Shown: piece by piece, positions 34,443 to 48,200 of the stretch
How the letters are laid out: the number at the start of each line of letters is the position of its first letter
Position numbering within the stretch: the first letter of the stretch is position 1
Assembly: GCF_000237925.1 (NCBI RefSeq)
Contig: NC_031495.1
Span: 7,417,852-7,481,851, forward strand
Reading direction: 5' to 3'
Source: Schistosoma mansoni
Lineage: Eukaryota > Platyhelminthes > Trematoda > Strigeidida > Schistosomatidae
DNA length: 64,000 nucleotides
The notes under the pieces: model-generated
The model's database searches: none
Told to the model about the DNA's origin: nothing
What the model saw: only the letters and a program-made list of their open reading frames with translations
Made by a program: the position numbers and the translations under genes

Positions 34443-34911
34443 AGAAATTTGTTGATTTTTACCACTATTGTGATTTATTTGCTTAAACAAATATTATTTT
34501 TGTCATATTAATCAATAATAAGTTAATGACATCATCAATAAATGCACATATAAATCATTTAATCAATAAAACACAAAATAGATTAACTGAGTGCTCTTCT
34601 CTTTGTAATTTATACCACTATAGTTTCTTTATGTTAAAAAAAATATTATGGAGACATTTATTGTATATGCCATGAGTTTTAACTGAATGACAACGATCAT
34701 GTTTTTTTATTGGTTCAAAGTTCATATTGGGATTTTCAATATTAGAGTAACTTATAACATTATTTAGTACTCACACTTTGTCATTATAAGTAGTCCAATT
34801 GCATTTGATTATGGTGAATTATTGTTAAAACAGTTTGAATTGTAAGAATAAATGCTACAAAGTTTAGCAAGTAAATAGTTCACTGTACTTCGGACTACAT
34901 TTATAATTTTC
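34443..34911. other. no recognisable feature
   Basis: AT-rich intergenic sequence. Confidence 0.4.
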
Positions 34912-35275
34912 ACAGTTTAAATCGTGAAGTGACCGTAACTAGACCACTATTGGAGACCTAGAAGCATTGGACGGCCGTTTTATCTTGGCATGGGACTGCT
35001 GAGCAGTGCTCACACACGACACCGCAAACGGGAATCGAACTTAGGACCTTTGATATAGCATACGAACTCTTGACCATTAGACCGTTGAGCTGTCGTCCAA
35101 TTAGGTTAAATTCACGCCTGCAAGTTTGTGAATACGACCTAACGAGGATTGCCATTCTAGAACGGAATGGCCGTTTATTGTTGTCAGGTCTTTAAAAGTG
35201 GTCTAGATAAGGTATTTTTTTGTGGTTTAAACTGAGAAAATTTTACAATCCTCACAAATCCTCTATACTAACATT
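34912..35275 (-). repeat. family B SINE, old fold-back copy
   Basis: Minus-strand unit (head ACCGTTGAGCTGTCG, box ATCGAACTTAGGACC on +) with an inverted 3' module from about 35,155. Confidence 0.65.
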
Positions 35276-35377
35276 TATAATTATTGTAACCCATACATTT
35301 GTAAACGACATAGATATTAAGAAAACATGTAGTTTATAAGTATGAAAAAAATATAGTTAAAAGAAATGTTTCAGGAA

Positions 35378-35825
35378 TTCACTCGGTGTTGTTTGCTTTT
35401 ATCTTCCCATTGTTGTCTAGGTCTGCGATTGATCGGTCTCTTATTAGCATATGTGCATCCTGTGCGGATTGCCTCGATATTGCCCTAATTCACTAACATT
35501 ATAAGCAGAGATGGATGGTGGCTAGCAGGATGCACATATGCTAACAAGAGACTGGTCAATTGCAATCCTAAACATCAATGGGAAGATACAAGCAAACAAT
35601 ACTAAGTGAATTTAAACTTTACCCCATTGCACGAGCAAGTGGCTATCGGGACTCAATAACTAAGTGAATAAAGCGATGGCGTTTGAAGCAAATGGTACTA
35701 GGTTCGAATCCCGGAGAGGACATTAACTCTGAGATGTAAGTATATCCAGCTGACGAGTCTCAAATAATACGAAATGCGCTTTCTGGATTCCACTGCTAGC
35801 CACCATCCTTCCGTGCTTATAATGT
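35378..35825. repeat. family A (Sm-alpha) fold-back copy
   Basis: Left part (35,378-35,527) minus-strand tail; it switches at CTAGCAGGATGCACATATG to a plus-strand unit with tRNA-like head near 35,650 and hammerhead module at 35,748-35,800 (CTGACGA intact, stem II and cleavage site altered). Confidence 0.75.
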
Positions 35826-37404
35826 TTCCGAAATGTTTGTCATGTGATGTGAAATGCGTTAAAAATTGAACATGTGAATGTGTATTCGTATTTACTTTCC
35901 ATTCAGTATTGAGTGAACAAATAAAGCTCTTGACTACAGTTACGGTCACATTAATCATTCGGTATATCTTAAAACTAGACGTATATTCATGTAGACTAAA
36001 CTCGTCAAAGTAGGTATTTTTAGCGAATAGTATAATTTGAATCAAAAATAATTGAAGACAATTCCAAGTATAACGATTCGCTAACTAATTGGACATCGGT
36101 AAATTACTAAAGTTTGTCTTACTAGTGATAGAGACGGGAGTGAATTTCAATGACTAAGTTTCTACTTATAAATCAACAATGATACTGATATTATTAACTG
36201 TATTCCATACGGTGTATTTGGGTTGTTAGGATTTGCTCATATATGCAGTGTTTCGATCATTATTACTTGTATTATATTCAAATAAATTATTCTAAACAAT
36301 TTGAGTTCTGAAGGGGATTTTGTGGAGATTTTAGTAATTTTATATAGTTGAGATCATTCAATTTGAGTTCTGTTAAAGCCAGTTTATTATTTGTTTCTAT
36401 TTAATACTATATTATCGCTGACCTGTTCTTCAGCATCCTGAGATCCCCTAAAGATTTAGAAACATATTTGAATAGTTGATTATGTTTTTTTTCACTCTCA
36501 CATCTAGTCATCTAAATGTTTTCATCAAATATACTTCATGGCATTCATTAGAATTACTTTTATGTGGATTATTTTGTTGTTTCTTTATCGGTACTATTTC
36601 CTTTACTGTTAGTAATGCGGACCAGATGACTAGAGCAAACATTTTAATTGTTTACATTCCAGTCGTTGAGATTATTTCTCAGTGTAATTTTTTTATGGAA
36701 TAACTTCGATATGCCTGATGCTCAATTTCTGTGTAAAGATTCTTTCAAATTTTGACGAATGTTCACACAAGATAGTTGAGAAAGGTTTTCCGAGATAATT
36801 TAATGAAGAAAACAGATCTCTATAGCAGGACTATGCTTTTTAATGAGTGTCGTAAATATTGGTTGGATGATCAAAGACCATAACCGTCAACTGTTTGCGT
36901 TGATGAATCCAACAAACGTTTATATTTTCTAGTGTGTTGCAACTGACGACTCACTGTCCGAATTATCAGCGATAGTGAGGAGCTAAGAATATCGTTTGTA
37001 CATGTATCATTAGTAAAGCACGAAAGATCCCAACTTCCAACAGAATTGATTCATGTTTTGAATAAAAAGGGAACAATTGAGTTTCCATTAAGTTGGTTTC
37101 ACTGTGAAGATGACTCCGTTTGAGTATTTATTGTATAAAGTGTACTGTCATCCGAAATTTTTTTTCACGTGGCAACCTATAATTGCCTTCAAACGGTAAT
37201 AATCTGCAGTTTTTATGAAGGAATCAACTGGCTAGTTACAATGAATTAACTGAAAATTTGTTCATCAATATGTATACTCTAGTACACAAATAGTTTTTCC
37301 AAACAATTTCATACACACTTGAGTATCAACACAACAGTTGAGACATAGCTATTCATATATGTGTTACATAGCTAACAATTAACGAGATTATTAATGTACC
37401 GATA
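35826..37404. other. intergenic, unrecognised
   Basis: AT-rich. A 50-bp piece of family B 3' end lies at 36,308-36,358 (GAAGGGGATTTTGTGGAG). No coding region. Confidence 0.4.
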
Positions 37405-37690
37405 TAGTGTATGCTACTTATGTCGACAGACATTAGTAGTATGTAACACCAATTGAAAGTAGAAAACCTGGTAGCAGAAGGCTATGAAGATCGACTTGAA
37501 GAAAACAGAAACGGAATTAGAAAAGAATTGTGAATCTGAAGAATCACATAGAATGTGAAAGATAAATGACAGAAATTCACAAATGAAGCATTTAACATAT
37601 GATTCTTATATTTTAACATGATACTGTGTAATTTCGTAGTGAAGTACATTCGGTCATTGCAAACTGAGTTTTCGTTCATTATACCTGGAG
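37405..37690 (-). repeat. R3 dispersed repeat, left arm of a diverged inverted pair
   Basis: From GTGTATGCTACTTATGTCG to GTTTTCGTTCATTATAC. Faces the copy at 37,725. Confidence 0.65.
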
Positions 37691-37724
37691 GTTCTTCTCT
37701 AGTTTAAAGACAATTGACATCACT

Positions 37725-38010
37725 GAGAGTAGTAGGGTTGGGACAATCAAATACAAATTACACACTATCTCACTAAAATCTGACAACCCTACAGCAAACA
37801 GTCAATTTGCAAAATAACAATCAATTGTCTCAATCATGACTGTTTCTTCTACAAATATCAGTCCATCTTTACTGATTTCATTGTTCATACATTTTCATGC
37901 CCATTGCGTTCCGTTCCGGTTCTTTGCTTATTAATCTTCTAGTAAAATACATTCTATGCTTGACCATCACCATATACTACTTATGTGAATATAAGTAACT
38001 CACATCACAG
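37725..38010 (+). repeat. R3 dispersed repeat, right arm, diverged
   Basis: GGGACAATCAAATACAAATTAC, then CAATCAATTGTCTCAATCATG, ending CATATACTACTTATGTG. Diverged more than the 15.7/16.3 kb pair. Confidence 0.55.
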
Positions 38011-38333
38011 TAGTAGTAAAGTTAATTATATCATTATACAATATTGAATAATTAGGAAATATGTTAAAACATGCTTATCCAAACTACATATTGAATTATT
38101 GGTTTGTGTTATCAAAGTGCTTATTATTTATTGAACTACTATTAAATTTGTCAGCATACTATCAATTTATACTTTTATTCCTAAGTTATCATTGATTAAC
38201 AATATTACCTTACTTGGTTTAATATTTTGATTATATACATCATATAAATATCATTGTATATTGAAGTGAATTCTTTGGAAGTCCTAATTGAAATCAATAT
38301 TGTTCCCTTATGTTCCAATTTACACAGTAAAGA

Positions 38334-38640
38334 TGTTATATCTGGAGCTTTAGATTCTTGCTATACCGTGTACTACTAGATTACTTGTTCGATCGAACCC
38401 GCAACGTCGCAAGAGAGAAGATACAAGACTAGTAAGTAGGAATGTTATTCCCAAAACGGTGTAAGTCATCATTTCGGACAGCCAATAGGCACAAATGGGG
38501 GGGTCCTTCTTATTCATCCAATAGGGAAGCTACTCATCGACATTCTAGAATGTTCCTCTAGCGGTGATTGGATGGAATGTCTTCGACTTTTCCTGGATTC
38601 CTTGAGTCTTCCTTGAGTTTGCCAACGAGTCATCCTTACA
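38334..38640 (+). mobile_element. solo LTR, gypsy-type (fossil)
   Basis: A fossil LTR of about 307 bp starting TGTTATATCTGGAGC and ending CATCCTTACA, flanked by AAAGA on the left (38,329) and A-AAAGA on the right. Matches the LTR part of the fragment at 2,035. No internal region. Confidence 0.7.
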
Positions 38641-39203
38641 AAAAGATTTTTAATATTATGAACTATTCGAATTAAATTCAATTAACCTGTAAAATGATGA
38701 AAAGTATTTGAATAAATATTTTAGTTATATTATTATCAAAACAAAGTGTCAATCATATATCATGTCACTCAATAGTCTATCATTAATGACAACTGTCCAA
38801 GAAGAAGAAGAAAAAAACTAAAAAAAAAAAGAACACTACATCAGATACATATTTTCACCGGCTTCTTTAGTTTAACGAAAAAAAACAAAAAAAAAGAGAA
38901 GAATATTAACACCACTTGAACATATACTGTATTGTATTATGATTTTCATATGTAAAATATAGTTGCTATGTAACATATAATTGATTGAAAAATATACAGT
39001 CAAATAAGTACGACACATTTATGTTCTCAAACTATTCAACTATCCATTCAATAATTAGTTGTTGTGTTGTTGTTGTTTTTTTTTGCTTTTTTTCTATAAT
39101 TGACATGTGTATGTATATATGTATGTATATAAATAATAGATCGAGTAATTTTATTGTTTACCACTAAGCCGGTTATAATTTTAACTTATTTGTAAAAGAT
39201 AAA
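38641..39203. other. upstream region of VAL gene 2
   Basis: AT-rich with A runs (38,800-38,900) and a T-rich stretch at 39,060-39,100. TATATAAATA at 39,126-39,135, about 70 bp before the ATG, could be a TATA box but lies in simple TA-rich sequence. Confidence 0.3.
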
Positions 39204-39250
39204 ATGGTAGATGAACAATTAAATCATGATGCATTGAATGAACATAATCG
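39204..39250 (+). CDS. VAL6: VAL gene 2 exon 1
   Basis: 47 nt, ATG to a GTAAGA donor, phase 2. Encodes [15 protein letters not shown] plus two bases of Arg16, which completes the HN..R..HG motif with exon 2. No Gly2, so no N-myristoylation of the GAPR-1 type; no hydrophobic leader. Confidence 0.92.
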
Positions 39251-42200
39251 GTAAGATTTTTTTTCTTCAAATTTAACTATTTATATTATATATTAACTTA
39301 CTATAAACTATAGTGAATTAACAGAAGGGGGTTTTGTGGATGCCGGCTCAGCTGTCTATCGATTAAGTGCTCGAGCGCGAGAGACTGATAGGTTCTGGGT
39401 TGGAATCTCGTGAGGCGGGGTTGTAGATGTGCACTGTTGAGGAGTCCCACAATAGGGCGAAACGGCCGTCCATTGCCTCCAGGTTTACCATGATGCTCTA
39501 GCTTCAATTGACTCATGATCTCAACTATATAGTGAATGAACTTCCTTTATTTATATAAAAAGGGATTGAGAATGGGTTAGGCAGCATAGATTAAAAGTTT
39601 CATACTTAAACGAAACATCTATGGTATAGTTCCTAGTTTTTGTTATCAGTTATCTAGCTAAACTTAGCATATTATGTAAACTGTTTTTGAGTTCATGCAG
39701 TTTGTAATTTCATGTCATGGATAGTTGATTGAAAGTGTGTATTTATACTTATTTCGAGTTTGTACATATGTGTCGATCAAGGGACTATACTAGTAAATAT
39801 TAAATCATATGATTGATATTAAGAAACGCATTTTGATTGTTCATTACTGTCATATGTAAATCCAGAACAAATTAACTGAATATATTCTATTAGTTGCACA
39901 CTTTTAGCGAATCAATGGTCCCATTAATAGTAGGATCCATACTGTTTGATGATTGTCATTTTGATTTACCAGGATTCCAAATTTAATGTTCATATTAAGA
40001 TAAGTACTAGATTTGAGTCCCAATAAGAATATAAATACTGATCATACACTCAACTGATGAGTTCTGTATGGGATGAAATGCGAATCCTTTATTCCACTGT
40101 TAGCCAAAATGTAAAACTACCTATCTAACTAATTAAACATCGGACTACAACTGGGAAGTTTAAAGATGTTAAATTAATCACAAGACTTAAATATTCAGAC
40201 TTCGATCTCATATTGCTTACTTACTTACCCCTGTTACCCCTTGTGGAGGAGCATAGGTCGCGCATCAGCATTCTCCATCCAACCATGTCCTGGGCAATCC
40301 TTTCCAGTTCTTTCCACTTGTTATTCATCCTTTTCATATCTGCTTCTATTTCCCGGTGCAATGTGTTTTTTGGCCTTCCCTTCACGATTCCAAGTTAGAG
40401 CTTGTTTCATGACTCAGTTTGGTGATTTCCTCAATGTATGTCTTATCCACTTCCAACGTCTTTTTCTAATTTCCTCTTCAGCTGTAAGCTGGTTTTTCCT
40501 CTCCACACAGCAGGCTGTTGTTGATGGTATCCAGCTAGTGAATGTTGAGTATTTTGCGAAGACAACTATTTATAAATACTTGTACCTTCTTGATGATGGA
40601 TGTAGTAGTTCTCCACGTTTCAGCTCCGTATAGTAGGTCTGTCTTGACGTTCGTACTGAAGATTCTCACTTTGAAATTAGTTGACAGTTGTTTTGAGTTC
40701 CATATGTTCTTCAAATGTAGGAATGAGGTACTTGCTTTGCCACTTCTCTTCGATCTCATATGAGAATATTAATTTGAAGAGCTTAGGGTTCTAAGGGTAG
40801 GAAGAAATCACTGATCAGTAATCCTTATTTAGATGATCGGAAACATATCTATAAAATAAAATACTGTATTAGTCGTCCTTAACACAAATGTTCTTATCTT
40901 AAAATAAATATTCCATTAGGTTTCTCTTCAATTTGTTAATTTCTGACGACATTGTCTAATGGAATTATTTAGTTTACTAATGCTGTTTTAAAGAGTAATT
41001 CTGTTTAATCAAAGTTCATAAGGGGTTTTTGTGGGTATTATAGTAATTTTAATAGTTGAGATCATGATTGAATTGAAGCTAGACCACCATGGGAAACCTG
41101 GTAGCAATGAATGGCCGTTTCGTCCCAATATGCAACACTTCAGCAGTGCTCATTTACGATCCCCAACACATAATTCGAACCCACGACAGGCGGTCTCGCG
41201 CGCAAACGCTTAACCTCCTGACCTTTGAGCCGGCATCCAACGGTGTTAACGTCTAACTTCAACCAATCCATGAAATCGAACCACCGTCCACCATTTTCAT
41301 CAGTGATTTACTGTCTCACGACGGACCAAGTTGAACTCCACTGGTCATTGCATCTCACTAGAGCTCCAGGAAATACCTCTTGGACCCAGTCACTACTGAG
41401 CGTATGGTGGTTAATATCCACCGATAGGTCCTGGGTTCGAATATCGCGATGCGGGATCATGGATGAGCATTGCTGAGAGGATGCATATTAGGACGAAACG
41501 GCCATCCACTGCTACCAGGTTTTCCATTGTGGTCTAGCTTCCATAGACTCATGAACTCAACTATTATAATTACAGTTCAAAAGTTGACGGAATAATATAA
41601 AGAGAAGCATTTCCCTGTATTTCTACTTTAAATATTTGGTGTCTTTTGTCTGTATTGTCAGGATTTCCTATATATCAAGCTTATTAAATATCAGACTACA
41701 GTTTTTCTAAATTATAAACTGATATCAAGAAAACAAGAAAACAACCTAAAATCATGAAGTACAAGATTCCGAATCTAATTGGCCATAGTAAATTTTCAAG
41801 TTAGTTATAATTTAATTGTGTTACTATGGGTAACAGTAGATTGATTATTTCATATAAGTAGTATTTATTTTTCATAATAGTATTTTACTGAGCACAATGT
41901 AATATGATTACATAAGTATAGAAATGAATCAAAATGCTCCACAGTTTTAGATTGTTTGCTCTCTTTCTCTCTCATTGAGAACCTTTCATCGATTTTTTGG
42001 AACGTAACATGATAGAATTCACTTTCATATGATTTTGTGCACAATTCTTACAAAATAGTTAATAGGTGTTTTTTTACATATGAAAATGTATAGCATATCA
42101 AATCAATCCGCTTTCTTGTAGGATTCTGTCAGATAGAATAAACTAAACCTTCAAAGTTGAAGAGTTTTATTGAATTCGAGTCTTTATTGATGAGAATGTT

Positions 42201-45200
42201 GTTGAGAAAATAGATATGTTGTTGTCTGAGGAACAAATTGACTAGTTAACAAATAGCTTAAGTGTCCGTGAATTTGCAATGTATGGCCTCTCAAGGTTCA
42301 GTTTTTGTCGAATATCAAGAATTTTTGGGCATTTTTCCGTTTACTTAGTGAGTGAGTGCCGCATATAAAAGCATAAGTTTCACTGAGGATTTCATCTTAA
42401 GCTTTAACTTTTCCTTTATTTGGTTTTTCCATCTGGCAGGTTGTAAGTGTTCAGTGTGCTCATGGAAGAAATATGTAGATAGCTTTAAATAATTTAGATA
42501 AAAGACTAAATGAAAATCCGACTCTCTAGCTAGATATTTATTATCATTATAATTATAAGGTTGTGAAGATTGGTTAATTTTATTGGGACCAACCATGTTA
42601 GGTTTGAAGTAGGTACCCACAGAAGGTAATGGAAGATGCCCCTCCCCCGAGTATCACGAAATGATTAAACTTCGACTTGTGCACAAGTGGATCTTGACTT
42701 CGTGGTTTAGAGGTCAAGCGTTCACACACTGGACCAAAGATCCTGTGCCCGGCTCCCGGTTGGTAGGTCATGAATGAGTACTGTTGAGAAGCCCCATACT
42801 AGGAAGAAATAGATCTTTTTCCAGTTCTTCCTCGTTCTCAATGGCTGTCTAACTTTGATCGATTCATGATGTAGATAAATCTTTATACCGGAATAGTAAA
42901 TAAAAGAATACCATTTTATCATAAATTTAAAATGATATTTAATTATGTGTACTTGAAAGTTATCATCAATGTTTTAAGTTACAAAAACGACCGAATATAT
43001 AAAACGACCGTATATAGATTGTATAATAGTTCATTTTAACAGTATATCATATGTGAATTTAACTGATATCGGCCAATGTATTATGAAATATAAAGCATTA
43101 TACTCTCTGGATGAATTGAATTTGTGTGAAATGAATATAGTTAACACTTATAGACATTATTAACTCCGCCTGTAGCTCCTCCGAGACTACTGTCCGTCCC
43201 AATCCCGGGTAAAGGAGGAGGGTTGGGCATAGGGTTAACGACCCCATTCCGTAGAAAACCAACTCGCTAAAAAACGCTAACCAGAAAAAATTATTCAAAT
43301 CATTTAAACTCTGCCCTCCGAGTTGAAGGAATAATTATGACATCTCATGACGAAAGCCGAGTTCCTTCGGAAGTCATGAGGCCGATGCATCTTCTAACAA
43401 AAGAGCAACAATTTTTATAGGTACATGGAATGTCCGGACAGTGTGGGAGACCGGAAGAGTCTTCCAAATTGCTGCAGAAAAATTATAGACATTATTACAA
43501 CTCGATATTTAAAAGTCGGTTCATAAATACAGGTCTCTTTTCCGATTAAATTAGAGCAAGATCCTATTTTCCTCTTCACTGAATTGCTTTAACAAACAAC
43601 TACTATGTGGAACAAAAAGTTAATGTATCCAAATTCAGTCCTATGAAACCAACAAACGACTGTCTATCAACGAACATATAATCTATAGGAATTTCAAATA
43701 ACATGCATTGTAGAAAGTATTTTTATCAGCTCTTTTATTTATATGCAATTTGTTTACGTGATAATAATAATAATAAATACTGTATTGTTTATCTTGTATA
43801 CATTCAGATTACGTGCATTGCACGGATGTCCTCCATTAAAATATGATCGAAGACTTGCTAGAGAAGCACAAGCTTGGGCTGAAAATCTTGCACGTTTAAA
43901 AATTATGAAACATAGTATCTGTGATGAATATGGAGAAAATTTGGCATCAGCACAATCTACTGGAAAAGCGGAAATGACCGGTTGGTTATAGTGTTCAATT
44001 GAATTATTATTCAAAAAAATGCAATGTTTATAAGCACAGATGGATTGTGGCTTGCAGTGGAATCTAGGACGCGCGTTACGCACAGTATGCACATATGCCG
44101 ATAAGAGACTGACTAGCTGCAGTCCTAAGCATCAATAGGAAGATTCAAACAAACAATACTAAGTGAACTCAAACTTCACCCCGTTGCAGAAGCAAGGGGA
44201 TATCAGGACTCAGTAGTTGAGTGGATAACGCGATGGCGTTTGAAGCGAATGGTACTGGGTTCGAGTTCCAGAGTGAACATCAACTCTGAGATGCAGGTAC
44301 ATCCAGATGACGAGTCCCAAGTAGGACGAAACGCGCGTCAAACTGGATTCCACTGCTAGCCACCATCCACCTTTGCTTACAATGCTTGTGAATTAAGGCA
44401 ATATCGAGGCAGTACGCATAGCATGCACATATGCAAATAAGAGACTGACCAGTTGCAGTCCTAAACATCAATGGGAAGATTCAAACGAACAATACTAAGT
44501 GAAATACAATGTTTTTCGAAATATTGGCTAAATTTTAACAAAAACGTCATAATACAAAATGAGTTTTTCATGTTGTTTTGTGAAAATGATGCTCGAAAAC
44601 TATTGATTTCTGAGGATCTTTATATTGTGTCGAACTAATAAGTCAATAGAAGTTACATAATCATTGTAAACCTTGGAGTATAAGATTACTGTTTCATTCT
44701 AGTATGGAATTTCTTAATAGTGCCCATCTATGACCCAGCAAGTGGAAATAGAAAACATGACCTATGGTCTCTCATGCAAACAACCTAACATTTAGACGAT
44801 TATTAGCCCTGTTGAGTAGTTTCATACTATGATGAAACAGCGATCTAGTGTTTCCGGATTGGGATCGATTTGTGATTTCAATGATTTCAGAACCTCATAC
44901 TAACATTTAAGCGATTTATATTTCTTGGTAAAAGAGAAACTTATGTTTTACCATTGCCTTAGTAGTTGAGTTATTAACCTGTAAGACGTATTGTTTTTAT
45001 TACTTCAAATGAATAACGTTGAAATATCCCAGTCAAAAGGTGTTAACTTGCCACAGAAATGCGTTGAAAAATCAAAAGTTACCTCATAGTAGATACAAAT
45101 CGGTCATATTCATCAACAGAGTAAAGACAATAGGTTTGTGTTGTCCATATCTTGTTAATTTAAAATTCGTGATTGTTGACGATTAGAAAGTTTAGACAAT

Positions 45201-48200
45201 GAATAAGTATTGACTTTATTTTAATATAATGATTTAATGAAAATTAGTTTATGCCAACCGCAACTAAAATTAGTAACCGAGACAAACGTTGAGGTAGGCA
45301 TCTTAATTTTTGGACTTCCTAATAACGTTTTTTTATTGTTGTGTTTTTTGGAATTGTATTCGGAGATCAATAATTAAGTTTTCTGTATGATTCATTATCT
45401 TCATTTAAACTTTTGTCAGTAGGTGTTTTGTGGAGATTTCACTATTTTCATAGTTAAAATCATGAGTCAATTGAAGCTAGACCACCATGGAAAACCTGGA
45501 AGCACTGGACGACCGTTTCGTCCTATTATGGGACTCCTCAGCAGTGAGCATCCACGATCCCGTCTCTCGCGAGATTCGAACTCAGGACTAAAATCGCCAC
45601 AAAACCCCTTCTGATATACTTTTCTGTGTCGATATTGATACATAAATATTTGAAAAGCATAGTAATTTTCAATCGGATAAGCTTTATTGAAACTTAAATC
45701 AAGACAGAACAAATATTGATGCAGAATAGAATGAATTCATTATATTTCGTGGTTTCTCATCAGCTGCTTACAACCAAATATGTATTAGAGTTTTAGCATT
45801 TCTGAGTATGTTCCTAAGAAACTGAGGCTGCGAGGGACCAGGGTTCTCAACAGTGCAATAGCTTGGCATTTACTCGACACCAGGCACACCATTGACATCT
45901 CTCATGCTTTCAAAATCATTAACAAACAAAGAAGTACAACTGCTTTCTGATCGCAATAAAAAACTCAAAGCGGATCTAGGTATTCAAAAAGAAACAGTGA
46001 TAAACTTATTACTACTCTGATAATCCTTTTTTTTGTTTTTTTTTTGTTTTATTTCTTTGATATTAGTTTTATTTTGGTTCATATTTAGTTTTTATTATAT
46101 TTCTCTTTCATTACCTAATTCTTAAACCACAATTTCACTCACACATTTTCGCTCACTTGTCTCTTAATTATATGAACTTTCCAAAGTTTATTTAATTATT
46201 ACGTAACCCACCCTAATTGTTTTTAAATACCTCCCAAATTATCACACATTTTATCTTATCTGTCTCTGAACTCCACTCAACCATCACACTACCCACCCTT
46301 TATGCTTCCTTCACTCTAACACCTAATAACCTCTGACCTTTCCTTTCACATATACATATATATAGTTATCATTGATAACCTTTTGTTATTCTGATCCTCT
46401 ACATTCAATTATGTCAATTGTTCCATACTATTTATTACCCCAATGCTAAAATTCTAATACATTTCTGGTTGTAAACAGCTGATGAGAAACCACGAAATAT
46501 ACTGAATTCATATTATTCTGCATCAATATTTGTTCTTTCTTTATTTAAATTCATAAAGGGAATTAACTGCATGAAATTTATTGAAACTAATGATGACTAG
46601 AGTATGACATAATTGTTTGCAATAGAATGATTAGAATCTTTCTAAAGTAACATCTACACTCGTGGTAAGCAGAAATGGATAGTGGCTAGCAGTAGATTCC
46701 AGTTTGACGTGCGTTTCGTCCTACTTGAGACTCGTCACCTGAATGTAATTGCATCTCAGAGTTGATGTTCACTCTGGGACTCGAACCCAGTACCCTCGCT
46801 TCAAACGCCATCGCGTTATCCACTCGGCCACTGAGTCCTGATAGCCACTTGCTTGTGCGATGGGGTGAAGTTTAAATTCATTTAGTATTGTTTGTTTGGA
46901 TTAAGGCTATATCGAGGCAATACGCACAGTATGCACATATGCCAATAAGAGACTGACCAGTTGCAGTCCTAACACATCGATGGGAAGATTCAAACAAACA
47001 ATACTAAATGAATTTAACATCTACACTGTTTAGAAGAAATTGGGTTATCTGATTTTTTTTGTTTGTACATGGTCATTCTTTCTTTAAAGAATTATTTCGA
47101 TGACATTGTTCTAATTCACATTTCCATAATAACATTGGCTGATACGTGATTGGTTGTCATCGTTTTCAGTTTGTTAACTTTCTTATGCATCATAGAAATA
47201 GGACTAATGTTTTCTTTGACTCATTCATACCTAACTAATTTGTAATTTTAAAGGTAGATTTTATTTTGCCTTATAGGAGCTAGAGCGACACGAAACTGGT
47301 ACGATGAGATTCATTATCACAATTTTAATAAACAGTTTCAAAGTCAGTCAGGTAAGAATAATCATGTATGACAACCAGTGTTTTATGTTTATCAGTGATA
47401 ACCAAATAAAAATCAGTCCGTGGTGTAAACCTTGAAAACCTCCATACTACTAACAATGTTCAAGTGCTCACTAATAACTAATGTCAATGGGTAATTGCAG
47501 AAATTCTAGTGAGAGGTCATGATTAGGGGAGTTCAACCATGTCGGATGTGATCCATTTATCAACAAAGGGTAATGGGAGATTCTCGAGCAATACTGTCAA
47601 CTGACACCATTAGATGCCAGTTCAGCGTTCTAATGGTTGAACATAGACTCAAATCCAGGTAGGAGTGATCTATTTAAGTCTGTCCACACATGACTGACGG
47701 GTTACGATCAGCGGGACTAGCTGTCAGTCATTTATGAAGAAATTCGGATGAATCGCAGCAACCGAGAATTTTTGTTGATGATTTTATTCATAAAGAAACT
47801 ATAAAAAACATCATGAATAAACAATCCTGCTCAGAAAGCAAAGCTCCACCGAAAAGACCAGAATCTGTTTAGAGGGTTACCGACAGACTTTGATTATCTA
47901 CGAAATATATGTCGAAGATTTATAGGGTTAGCCAATGAACGTAAGCACACTGATTAAAAAATTGTCAAAAGCTTTCAAAATTCACTTAGTAGCCAGCCAA
48001 TACTTAATAATTTAATAATGACTGACATGAAGAATAAATTCTCAGGGTTCTAGTGACAAATCTTGACCAGTAAAGTTCAACTATGCTGAGTGAGATGCAT
48101 TAAAAGGGATTAAATGATGTTTAAAGCAATTAGTCCCTTTTATAAATTTCGATAGAACAATGAGAAGACGTAGTTGATCTGAAAAATGTGATGTATTTGC

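Noticed and set aside
40241-40633. 130-codon open frame on the plus strand
   Set aside because: Antisense to the LINE reverse-transcriptase end on the minus strand; same for 61,859-62,281 on the minus strand.
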